DNA of 64,000 nucleotides from Elizabethkingia occulta (GTDB lineage Bacteria; Bacteroidota; Bacteroidia; Flavobacteriales; Weeksellaceae): contig NZ_MAHX01000013.1 in assembly GCF_002023715.1 (NCBI RefSeq), positions 372,001-436,000 on the forward strand, given 5' to 3'. Made by a program: the position numbers and the translations under genes. Shown here piece after piece: positions 28,219 through 35,621 of this stretch; positions within the stretch are counted from its first letter, which is position 1; each line of letters opens with the position of its first letter. The notes beneath the pieces were generated by a model. It was not told the DNA's origin. It made no database searches and saw only the letters and a program-made list of their open reading frames with translations.

Positions 28219-28920
28219 ATGAATACCACTATTTGGGCACTTATGCTAAGTGCTGTATCTATAAGTTTTATCCATACAGCTTCGGGACCAGATCATTATC
28301 TTCCCTTTATTGTGCTGTCAAAATCCAAACGATGGAGCAGAGGTAAAACCATTATGCTGACGATTGCCTGCGGATTTGGACATGTTCTGAGCTCTCTGGC
28401 TATTGGTGCTGCCGGTGTTTTTTTAGGATGGCAGCTTAATAGATTTTCCTGGTTTCAGGAGTTAAGGGGCAATATTTCCGGATGGGCGTTACTTATTTTT
28501 GGATGTGCATATCTTATTTATGGACTGATACAGGCTGTAAGAAATAAACCACACAAGCATTTTGATGTGATGGGTGATGATGTCTATGTTTATGAGCATA
28601 ATCACACCGAAGTGGTGATGCCACAGACCCGTATAAAAGTAACGCCCTTCGTGTTGTTTATGATTTTTGTAATGGGGCCTAGTGAGCCACTAACGCCATT
28701 ACTTTTCTATTCCGGACTGAACAGGTCTGTTGCCGAAATCCTGGCTCTTGTTGTTCCGTTTACGCTTACAACAGTAGCTACAATGCTGGGAATGGTACTA
28801 TTGGGACGTTATGGATATTCAACTTTATTCAATACCGAAAAACTGGAGCGCTATATGGGCGTAGTAAGTGGTGCGGTTGTAACAGTATGTGGTATTGGAA
28901 TGGTGTTTTTAGGATGGTAA
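28219..28920 (+). CDS. UreH/HupE-like membrane permease, probable nickel transporter
   Basis: 233 residues with six hydrophobic segments. The first has an HTASGPDH motif (His19, Asp25, His26), similar to the H-x(4-5)-D-H metal motif of nickel/cobalt permeases, and the second has FGHVLSS. A cytoplasmic loop is rich in metal-like residues (NKPHKHFD, YEHNHTEV; about residues 109-135). It is 12 nt after ureD and 20 nt before the urea transporter, so it belongs to the same unit. Nickel import is inferred from motif and context; substrate specificity cannot be read from sequence. Confidence 0.8.
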   Translation: MNTTIWALMLSAVSISFIHTASGPDHYLPFIVLSKSKRWSRGKTIMLTIACGFGHVLSSLAIGAAGVFLGWQLNRFSWFQELRGNISGWALLIFGCAYLIYGLIQAVRNKPHKHFDVMGDDVYVYEHNHTEVVMPQTRIKVTPFVLFMIFVMGPSEPLTPLLFYSGLNRSVAEILALVVPFTLTTVATMLGMVLLGRYGYSTLFNTEKLERYMGVVSGAVVTVCGIGMVFLGW

Positions 28921-28940
28921 AATAATTAAACTGTTAATTT

Positions 28941-29828
28941 ATGGATAAACTTTTTGCAAAAATTCCTTTTGTAGACAATATATTAAAAGGAGTAGGGCAG
29001 ATTATGCTTCAGGAGAACCGCTGGACAGGACTTCTGTTTCTTGTTGGACTTTTTCTTGGAAGCTGGCAATGCGGAGTTGCTGCTATTCTGGCAACGGCAG
29101 CCGGTACCTTTACTGCCATGAAATTAAATTATGATAAATCGCAGATTAATGCAGGGTTATATGGCTTTAGCGCTGCTTTAGTAGGAGTTGCATTGACCTT
29201 TATATTTCAGGCAACGATTCTTATATGGGTTCTGATTATACTGGGAGGTGCATTAGCCGGCATTATCCAGCATTTCTTTATTCAGAAAAAAATCCCGGTA
29301 TTTACCTTTCCATTTATTATCATTACCTGGGTACTGGTATTTCTATTACATCAGTTTACTCATATTCAGCCATCGGATCTTATCAGTGCAGAAATTGTAC
29401 ATACGGATTATGATGACTTCTTAACCTGTACCAATGGTTTCGGGGAGGTCATTTTTCAAGGAGGTGTACTTTCCGGTATTATTTTCTTTGTGGCTGTATT
29501 TATAAGTTCACCTGTTGCAGCCTTATACGGGCTTACAGCTTCTATTTTGGGAGCCGGATTATCACAGCTGAATGGAGAGCCTATTCAGGAAGTACATATG
29601 GGGCTATTCGGTTTTAACGCAGTTCTTTCTGCAATTGTTTTTTCCGGTGTTAAAAAAACGGACGGATTATGGGTGCTGATAGCTGTTGTACTAACCGTAG
29701 TTATCGATGATATCCTTGTAGATAATAATATACTTAATGTTGTAGGCGGGGTATTTACATTCCCTTTTGTAGTCGGTACGTGGATAACTTTACTTATCCA
29801 AAAAATATTTGTAAAGAAGGCTCAGTAA
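28941..29828 (+). CDS. Urea transporter (UT family)
   Basis: 295 residues, about ten hydrophobic helices arranged as two homologous halves. The UT signature LPxxTxPF appears as IPVFTFPF near residues 119-126 and again as GVFTFPFVVGTW near 275-286, and the first half opens with MLQENRWTGLLFLVG. UT proteins form passive urea channels, so this gene supplies cytoplasmic urease with its substrate. It sits in the accessory part of the operon. Confidence 0.9.
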   Translation: MDKLFAKIPFVDNILKGVGQIMLQENRWTGLLFLVGLFLGSWQCGVAAILATAAGTFTAMKLNYDKSQINAGLYGFSAALVGVALTFIFQATILIWVLIILGGALAGIIQHFFIQKKIPVFTFPFIIITWVLVFLLHQFTHIQPSDLISAEIVHTDYDDFLTCTNGFGEVIFQGGVLSGIIFFVAVFISSPVAALYGLTASILGAGLSQLNGEPIQEVHMGLFGFNAVLSAIVFSGVKKTDGLWVLIAVVLTVVIDDILVDNNILNVVGGVFTFPFVVGTWITLLIQKIFVKKAQ

Positions 29829-29878
29829 TTTTCTCTGAGCCTGCTAATTGTAATAAATGCTCTGTACTTCTACAGAGC
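29819..29878 (+). other. Two tandem hairpins between urea transporter and TonB receptor
   Basis: Hairpin 1 has a 7-bp stem (29819-29825 with 29835-29841) and overlaps the transporter stop. Hairpin 2 has a perfect 8-bp stem with a 4-nt loop (29859-29866 with 29871-29878). Neither is followed by a T run, so they are more likely RNA-stability or attenuation structures than terminators. Confidence 0.55.
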
Positions 29879-29896
29879 CAGAGAATATATTAAAAA

Positions 29897-32149
29897 ATGA
29901 AGAAATCGAAAATGATGGTTGCCCTACTGGCAATGGTAGTCAGCGGACTAGCCCATGCACAGGAGACGGCAACCGAAAAAAAGATGCTTGTAAAAGATGT
30001 AGACGATAAATATCCTATCAGAGATGCATTGATTAAGTTTAACAGAGGTGAAAGTCATACTCATTCCAGCGCAGACGGTTCTTTTGTAGTAGGGATAAAA
30101 TCTTATCCTGACACACTGAGTATAAGCCATAATGGGTATGATGAAGTGAAGTTTGTAATCAACGGAACAGAAGATAAAAACAATATTATCCTGCTTCAGC
30201 ACAAGCCATTACAGATTTCGGAAGTTGCTATTAATCATAGTTCTTTCCTTTCGGCAATGACAAAAGTAGACCTGAATAAATTTCCGGTTAACTCTGCTCA
30301 GGATTTGCTGCGCAAAGTTCCGGGCTTATTTATTGCCCAGCATGCTGGTGGCGGAAAGGCTGAACAATTGTTTTTAAGAGGCTTTGATGCGGATCATGGT
30401 ACAGATGTAAGTGTAAATGTAGACGGAATGCCGGTGAACATTGTTTCCCATGCCCATGGACAGGGATATTCGGATCTGCATTTTGTGATTCCGGAAACGG
30501 TGAATAATATCGACTTTGGTAAGGGAGCTTATTATATTGACAGAGGTGATTTTAATACAGCAGGATATGTTGATTTTAAGACCTTTGATCATCTTAATAA
30601 CAGCATGATAAAGCTGGAAGGAGGCTCTTTCAATACCAAAAGGATTATGGGGATGTTCAACATTATCAATGACCCTACCAACCGTAAAAATGCATATGTA
30701 GCAGCAGAATATAACTACACAGACGGGCCTTTTGATGTAAAGCAGAACTTTAACAGAGTTAATATTTTTGCGAAATACAATCAGTGGTTAACGGATAACG
30801 ATTATTTCAATATTCAGTTTTCAACATTTAATTCTTCATGGAATGCGTCCGGACAAATTCCTGAGCGGGCAGTAGATGAAGGAATTATCGGACGTTGGGG
30901 GAGTATAGATCCTACCGAAGGTGGTAAGACTTCCAGAACGAATCTTCAGATGAATTATAAGCATATTATTTCCTCTTCGGAGCAAATTGATGCTATGGCC
31001 TGGTATTCCCGTTATAACTTCAACTTATATTCGGACTTTACATTCTATCTGAAAGATAAGGATCATGGTGATGAAATCCAGCAGAAAGATGGCAGAAATG
31101 TTTATGGTACCGAAATTAAATATACCAAGACATTCAGTTTGCCAAACGGAACAATGGATTGGATTTCGGGAATAGGCTTCCGTAATGACGATATAGGAAC
31201 ATTGCAGCTAAATCATGTATATCACAGAGATTTGCTTTTGAATCAGTTATCCGATGTTACCGGTACAGAAACAAATCTTCACGCATATTCCGGTTTGGTA
31301 TGGAAAACCGGAAAATGGACAATTAATCCGGGATTGAGAGTTGATCATTTTATTTTCAATATGCACAACTTACTGGATTATGAGACGCTTCCTTCCGGTC
31401 AGTCTACCGAGGCAACAAGAGTAAGTCCAAAGCTTAATTTCTCTTATGCAGCAAGTGATAAAGTAATGTGGTTCCTGAAAACCGGGATGGGCTTCCATTC
31501 CAATGATATGAGGGTAGCTGTAGTACAAAAAGGTCAGAAGACTTTACCGTATTCCATAGGCGGAGATTTGGGTGTAAGATTGCACCCTTTCAGATCATTG
31601 ATTATTACCCCTACACTTTGGTATCTTCAGTTGCAACAGGAATTTGTGTATGTAGGAGATGATGCGGTAGTAGAACCTTCCGGAAAGTCCAGACGTTACG
31701 GATTCGATTTGGGTATCCGCTACCAGCCGATGGATAATCTTTACCTGAATGCTGATATCAATTATTCTCATGCGAGATTTGTAGATGAGGCAAAAGGAGA
31801 AGATTATATACCACTGGCTCCTATAGTAACGAGTACAGGATCTGTAAACTGGGATTTTCTTAATGGTTTTTCACTGGGACTTCAGTACAGGTATTTGGGT
31901 GGAAGACCAGCCGTAGAGGATAACAGCATTAGAGCAAAATCTTATTTTGTAAACGATCTTATATTGTCTTATAACCGTGCAAAATGGGGAGCAAATTTCC
32001 AGATTAGTAACCTGTTTAACGTAAAATGGAATGAAGCGCAGTTCGCTACTGAAACCCAATTGAGAAACGAACCTAATCCAATTACGGATCTTACCTATAC
32101 TCCGGGAACACCGTTCGGTGTGAAAGTGGGAGTTTATTATAAATTTTAA
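29897..32149 (+). CDS. TonB-dependent outer-membrane receptor of the urease island
   Basis: 750 residues. Signal peptide (1-21, ending LAHAQ), an N-terminal carboxypeptidase-regulatory-like beta-sandwich (about 25-100), a plug domain (about 110-225, with FLRGFDADHGTDVSVNVDGMP) and a 22-strand barrel ending in YKF. The plug region is rich in His and Asp (HAGGGK, DADHG, VSHAHGQGY), which fits metal-ion uptake. Its place after ureEFGD, the permease and the urea transporter suggests a nickel importer, but no nickel-specific motif is known to me. A terminator follows. Confidence 0.88.
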   Translation: MKKSKMMVALLAMVVSGLAHAQETATEKKMLVKDVDDKYPIRDALIKFNRGESHTHSSADGSFVVGIKSYPDTLSISHNGYDEVKFVINGTEDKNNIILLQHKPLQISEVAINHSSFLSAMTKVDLNKFPVNSAQDLLRKVPGLFIAQHAGGGKAEQLFLRGFDADHGTDVSVNVDGMPVNIVSHAHGQGYSDLHFVIPETVNNIDFGKGAYYIDRGDFNTAGYVDFKTFDHLNNSMIKLEGGSFNTKRIMGMFNIINDPTNRKNAYVAAEYNYTDGPFDVKQNFNRVNIFAKYNQWLTDNDYFNIQFSTFNSSWNASGQIPERAVDEGIIGRWGSIDPTEGGKTSRTNLQMNYKHIISSSEQIDAMAWYSRYNFNLYSDFTFYLKDKDHGDEIQQKDGRNVYGTEIKYTKTFSLPNGTMDWISGIGFRNDDIGTLQLNHVYHRDLLLNQLSDVTGTETNLHAYSGLVWKTGKWTINPGLRVDHFIFNMHNLLDYETLPSGQSTEATRVSPKLNFSYAASDKVMWFLKTGMGFHSNDMRVAVVQKGQKTLPYSIGGDLGVRLHPFRSLIITPTLWYLQLQQEFVYVGDDAVVEPSGKSRRYGFDLGIRYQPMDNLYLNADINYSHARFVDEAKGEDYIPLAPIVTSTGSVNWDFLNGFSLGLQYRYLGGRPAVEDNSIRAKSYFVNDLILSYNRAKWGANFQISNLFNVKWNEAQFATETQLRNEPNPITDLTYTPGTPFGVKVGVYYKF

Positions 32150-32151
32150 AA

Positions 32152-32190
32152 AAAAATAATGCAGGGAATATGTGCTCTGCATTATTTTTG
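32152..32190 (+). terminator. Terminator after the TonB receptor gene
   Basis: Perfect 13-bp stem (32152-32164 with 32177-32189), 12-nt loop, ending in a T run. It closes the urease-nickel unit before the AraC-type regulator. Confidence 0.85.
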
Positions 32191-32202
32191 TATAATTCAT
32201 AA

Positions 32203-32214
32203 ATGAATATTCAT
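32203..32214. promoter_or_regulatory. 12-bp palindrome upstream of the AraC-type gene
   Basis: ATGAATATTCAT reads the same on both strands and lies 8 nt before the ATG at 32222. A further TTCAT repeat precedes it. It could be an operator for autoregulation or simply AT-rich chance. Confidence 0.3.
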
Positions 32215-32221
32215 AGAATAA

Positions 32222-33112
32222 ATGGAAGTATTATCTAGTTTTCAGTATAAAAAGCAGTTTCTTCCGAATATTACGGAAAAGATTCTGGAAAACAACGCTG
32301 ATATACAGCTTTACAGAATTGAAGACTATCTGAAAGGAATTCTCATGCCGGTTATACCTTACCGCACGACATTTAATTTTATGATATTCGTTACCAATGG
32401 CCGCATCAAGCAATATCTGGATACAACCGAATATGTAGCAGAAAAAGGAGAGGTTATCTTTATAAAACAAGGAACTATTACCGCAACTATAGAGCTTTCC
32501 GATGATATTGAAGGTTTCTTTCTGGCTTATGAAAACAGTATCCTGTCCGAGCAGGAACTGCCCAAACATAAGACCAGTATATTCTTTATGACACCGTTTC
32601 TACATCTGGATAATCTTACCTATACCACTATTACCCAGCTTCTGGTTATTCTGGAACAGGAGCTTTTGCTGAATAACCTGGATGTAAATGATATTACCAT
32701 AACCATGCTTCACCTTATTCTGGTAAAAATGCTAAGCTCAGATTCTGGCAGCCATCACAAAATGGCGACAAGACCCATGGAACTATCACTCCAGTTCCGG
32801 GATTTACTGTTCAAACATCATATCACCGAAAAGCGTGTTGTATTTTATGCCAATAAGCTTTCTGTTACCGAAAACTATCTGAATAAGTGCATTAAAAGCG
32901 TTACCCGAAAGTCGCCGAAACAATGGATTAATGAAATTGATATTAACTACGGAAAAGCATTGCTATACTCTACAAGAGATATTGCAGAAATAGCCTATGA
33001 GCTTAATTTTCAAACGGCCTCACATTTTACCCAGCTTTTTAAAAAGATTACAGGAATCACACCTAAAGAGTACAGAACGTTATTTCTGAAGGATAGAACT
33101 GCTGTAGATTGA
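32222..33112 (+). CDS. AraC-family transcriptional regulator
   Basis: 296 residues. N-terminal cupin-like sensing region (about 20-165) and a C-terminal AraC/XylS double helix-turn-helix (about 195-290): KRVVFYANKLSVTENYLNKCIK and DIAEIAYELNFQTASHFTQLFKKITGITPKEYR, with the typical second-HTH signature. It follows the urease-nickel unit after a terminator and is probably transcribed alone. Control of the urease or nickel genes is plausible from position, but nothing in the sequence proves it. Confidence 0.88.
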   Translation: MEVLSSFQYKKQFLPNITEKILENNADIQLYRIEDYLKGILMPVIPYRTTFNFMIFVTNGRIKQYLDTTEYVAEKGEVIFIKQGTITATIELSDDIEGFFLAYENSILSEQELPKHKTSIFFMTPFLHLDNLTYTTITQLLVILEQELLLNNLDVNDITITMLHLILVKMLSSDSGSHHKMATRPMELSLQFRDLLFKHHITEKRVVFYANKLSVTENYLNKCIKSVTRKSPKQWINEIDINYGKALLYSTRDIAEIAYELNFQTASHFTQLFKKITGITPKEYRTLFLKDRTAVD

Positions 33113-33156
33113 TTTTAAAATTCGGTATGGGCTAATTTGAAAATTATAAATGACCT

Positions 33157-33900
33157 TCATTCATCTTCATCACCGAAAGCCATTTCGATAGCGATATACT
33201 GAACAACCAGTTCGCAGATATTTCCGTTTTCGTCATAGCCAAAGTACGCAGGATAGACGCCATCTCCAAAGCCTGTTTGTATCATAGGAACGCTAAGATC
33301 GGTACCAGGGATTTTGAAATTGATCCAGTCCCCGTCTGTTCTTTGGAATTCCGGATTATTTTCGTAACTTTTCTTAAATTCCTGAGCAAAGAAATTGTCG
33401 TAGATATTTCCTTCCGGATTTTCTTTTTCCCACTTATCCACAAAGCTGCAATAAAGGTCTCTAGTTTCGGTATCTACAATTGTAGCAAGACCGGCATCGA
33501 CATTGAAACCAAAATATTCTCCCGAATTAAGGGTGCTTAAATCTTCATTGCCGATTAAGGCTTCTGTATAAGATACAGCTTTTTTTTCTGTAAATTTTAC
33601 ACGTGTAGCAACATATCTGTGGTGTCCTTCGTCTACCTCTACCACCAAAGTAGTTAAAGGAAACGTTCCTGTTGGTACTTTAATGAAGTACGGAAGTTCT
33701 TCCTGATGTAGGTATACCAAAGGATCTCTTACCATAATATTGCCGGTTGGAATAACTATTTCTCCCATATCCAAACGATGTAGTTTTTTATTACTAATCT
33801 CATCCTGAGTGAAATACTCATTGAAGTCACTGACAGGAGATAATAATATTTTTTTTTCGTCGTAATTGTATAGCCATTCTTGGGTTGGTGTAAAATTCAT
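33157..33900 (-). CDS. DUF4241 domain protein
   Basis: 247 residues, no signal peptide and no membrane segment. The pattern GEIVIPTGNIMVRDPL near 46-61, an FPLTTLV strand, and DAGLATIVD near 130 match DUF4241, a family of cytosolic proteins often seen near polymorphic-toxin loci and stand-alone on chromosomes. Its function is unknown. It is convergent with the AraC-type gene (44-nt gap) and is followed upstream by a 449-nt noncoding region. Confidence 0.75.
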   Translation of the reverse strand: MNFTPTQEWLYNYDEKKILLSPVSDFNEYFTQDEISNKKLHRLDMGEIVIPTGNIMVRDPLVYLHQEELPYFIKVPTGTFPLTTLVVEVDEGHHRYVATRVKFTEKKAVSYTEALIGNEDLSTLNSGEYFGFNVDAGLATIVDTETRDLYCSFVDKWEKENPEGNIYDNFFAQEFKKSYENNPEFQRTDGDWINFKIPGTDLSVPMIQTGFGDGVYPAYFGYDENGNICELVVQYIAIEMAFGDEDE

Positions 33901-34349
33901 GTGATTTGTTTGTGATGTTGTTTAATATTTCTTTTGTTAAATATATATATTTAATCTAGTTTTCGGGGAATAATTATGTTAATCTTTCATTAATCTTTCA
34001 TTCAGGTTTGGTGAATAATCATATGTAAATTACGGATTATTATAAATATAAATTCGAATTTTTCTTTTATGATAAAAATATAATTTACCGACGCTTTTTT
34101 GTCTGTATTTCACAGGTGTAAAAAGATAAAAATACATAATATATTATTTGTCCGAAAAATTATTGTTTTAGTGCATTATTTTATTAATATACTCCGAATT
34201 ATTATGCATAGCTCAATATAATACTTTGAAACTTGGATTATTAACATTGTTTTAATTAGAATTAATATACATTACTCAATTTGTTAAAATTTTATTAAAA
34301 CCGGGTATTGTTTTTTTGCTGAATTTTGACAGAATAAAAAAACATAACC
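33901..34349. other. 449-nt AT-rich intergenic region between divergent genes
   Basis: Contains the upstream regions of the DUF4241 gene (minus) and the phosphodiesterase-SusCD operon (plus). Near-palindromic AT runs and a direct repeat TAATCTTTCAT (about 33991-34011) are visible. No full promoter, RNA gene or plausible open frame was found. Confidence 0.5.
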
Positions 34350-35597
34350 ATGAACTCCCTGAAGAGCTGTTTATTTATTCTTATTTCTTTTTTTAGCTGT
34401 GGTATTTCTGCCCAGAAAAAAACATCACCAAAAAAAGTAGTTTTTATTATTGTAGACGGTATTGCGGAGGATATGCTGGATAAAGCAGAAATTCCCAGCC
34501 TCAACAGAATTAAAAAAGACGGTGCTATGCTGAAAGCTTATGTTGGAGGAGAAAAAGGAGGCTATAGTGAAACGCCTACTATTTCCGCAGTGGGGTATAA
34601 TAGTCTTTTAACAGGAACATGGGTGAATAAACACAATGTTTTTGGTAACGATATTAAAGCACCTAACTATAATTATCCAACAATTTTCAGGCTTTTCAAA
34701 AATCAGTTTCCGAATAAAAAGACAGCAGTATTTTCTACATGGGAAGATAACCGGACAAAGCTTATAGGTGAAAATCTGGATGCTACAGGGAAAATAAAAA
34801 TGGATTTTGCCTTTGACGGAATGGAAAAAGATACAATGCGTTTTCCACATGATAAGCAGAGTGGATATATCCGTAAAATTGATAGTGTAGTTGCGGGGAA
34901 AGCTGCCAGCTATATCAGACAAAATGCTCCGGATGTATCCTGGGTATATTTAGAGTTTTCAGATGATATGGGACACCGCCATGGTGATGGTGATATTCTG
35001 TATAAAGCTATTTCTTTTGAGGACAGATTAATCGGACAGATTTATGACTCTGTAAAAGAGCGTGAAGCAAAGTATGGAGAGGATTGGTTGGTTGTTGTAA
35101 CAACGGATCACGGAAGAACTGCAAATAACGGAAAAGGACATGGAGGCCAAAGCGACAGAGAGCGCAATACATGGATAGCGGTTAATAAACCCAATATTAA
35201 TACTTATGCGAAGAACAATCGTGTAGCGATTACGGATATACTACCAACGATGACAGATTTCCTGAATCTGAAAGTACCTGTGGATGTCCAGCAGGAAATT
35301 GACGGTGTAGATTTACTGAAAAAGATAACAGCTTATCATCTTAAAGCCAGCCTGTCATCCGATAATACACTGGAGGTTAGCTGGAAGACAACAGAGCCGT
35401 CTAAAGAAATAGGTGAGGTATATATTGCCGATACCAACAACTTCAAAAACGGAGATAAAGACTCCTATCAGTTACTGGGCAAAGTGAACCTCAGCAATGG
35501 AAAGTTTATGTCTAAACTCATGACTGCTAATTCCAATATTTATAAAATAGTTCTGAAGACCAAGGCTGGTTTTCTGAATACATGGATCAGAAGATAA
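34350..35597 (+). CDS. Secreted alkaline-phosphatase-superfamily phosphodiesterase
   Basis: 415 residues with a signal peptide (about 1-21, ISAQ). Metal-binding Asp36 in VVFIIVDGI, a threonine-containing nucleophile region YSETPTISAVGYNSLLTG (about 72-89), YLEFSDDMGHRHG, and the second metal set TTDHGR with GHGGQSDRERNTW. This is the layout of the nucleotide pyrophosphatase/phosphodiesterase branch. The C-terminus has a short extra beta region. It is 24 nt before SusC, so the operon probably takes up a phosphate-bearing ligand after cleavage at the surface or in the periplasm. Confidence 0.85.
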   Translation: MNSLKSCLFILISFFSCGISAQKKTSPKKVVFIIVDGIAEDMLDKAEIPSLNRIKKDGAMLKAYVGGEKGGYSETPTISAVGYNSLLTGTWVNKHNVFGNDIKAPNYNYPTIFRLFKNQFPNKKTAVFSTWEDNRTKLIGENLDATGKIKMDFAFDGMEKDTMRFPHDKQSGYIRKIDSVVAGKAASYIRQNAPDVSWVYLEFSDDMGHRHGDGDILYKAISFEDRLIGQIYDSVKEREAKYGEDWLVVVTTDHGRTANNGKGHGGQSDRERNTWIAVNKPNINTYAKNNRVAITDILPTMTDFLNLKVPVDVQQEIDGVDLLKKITAYHLKASLSSDNTLEVSWKTTEPSKEIGEVYIADTNNFKNGDKDSYQLLGKVNLSNGKFMSKLMTANSNIYKIVLKTKAGFLNTWIRR

Positions 35598-35621
35598 AAC
35601 ACACTAAATAAGAATCTATTC

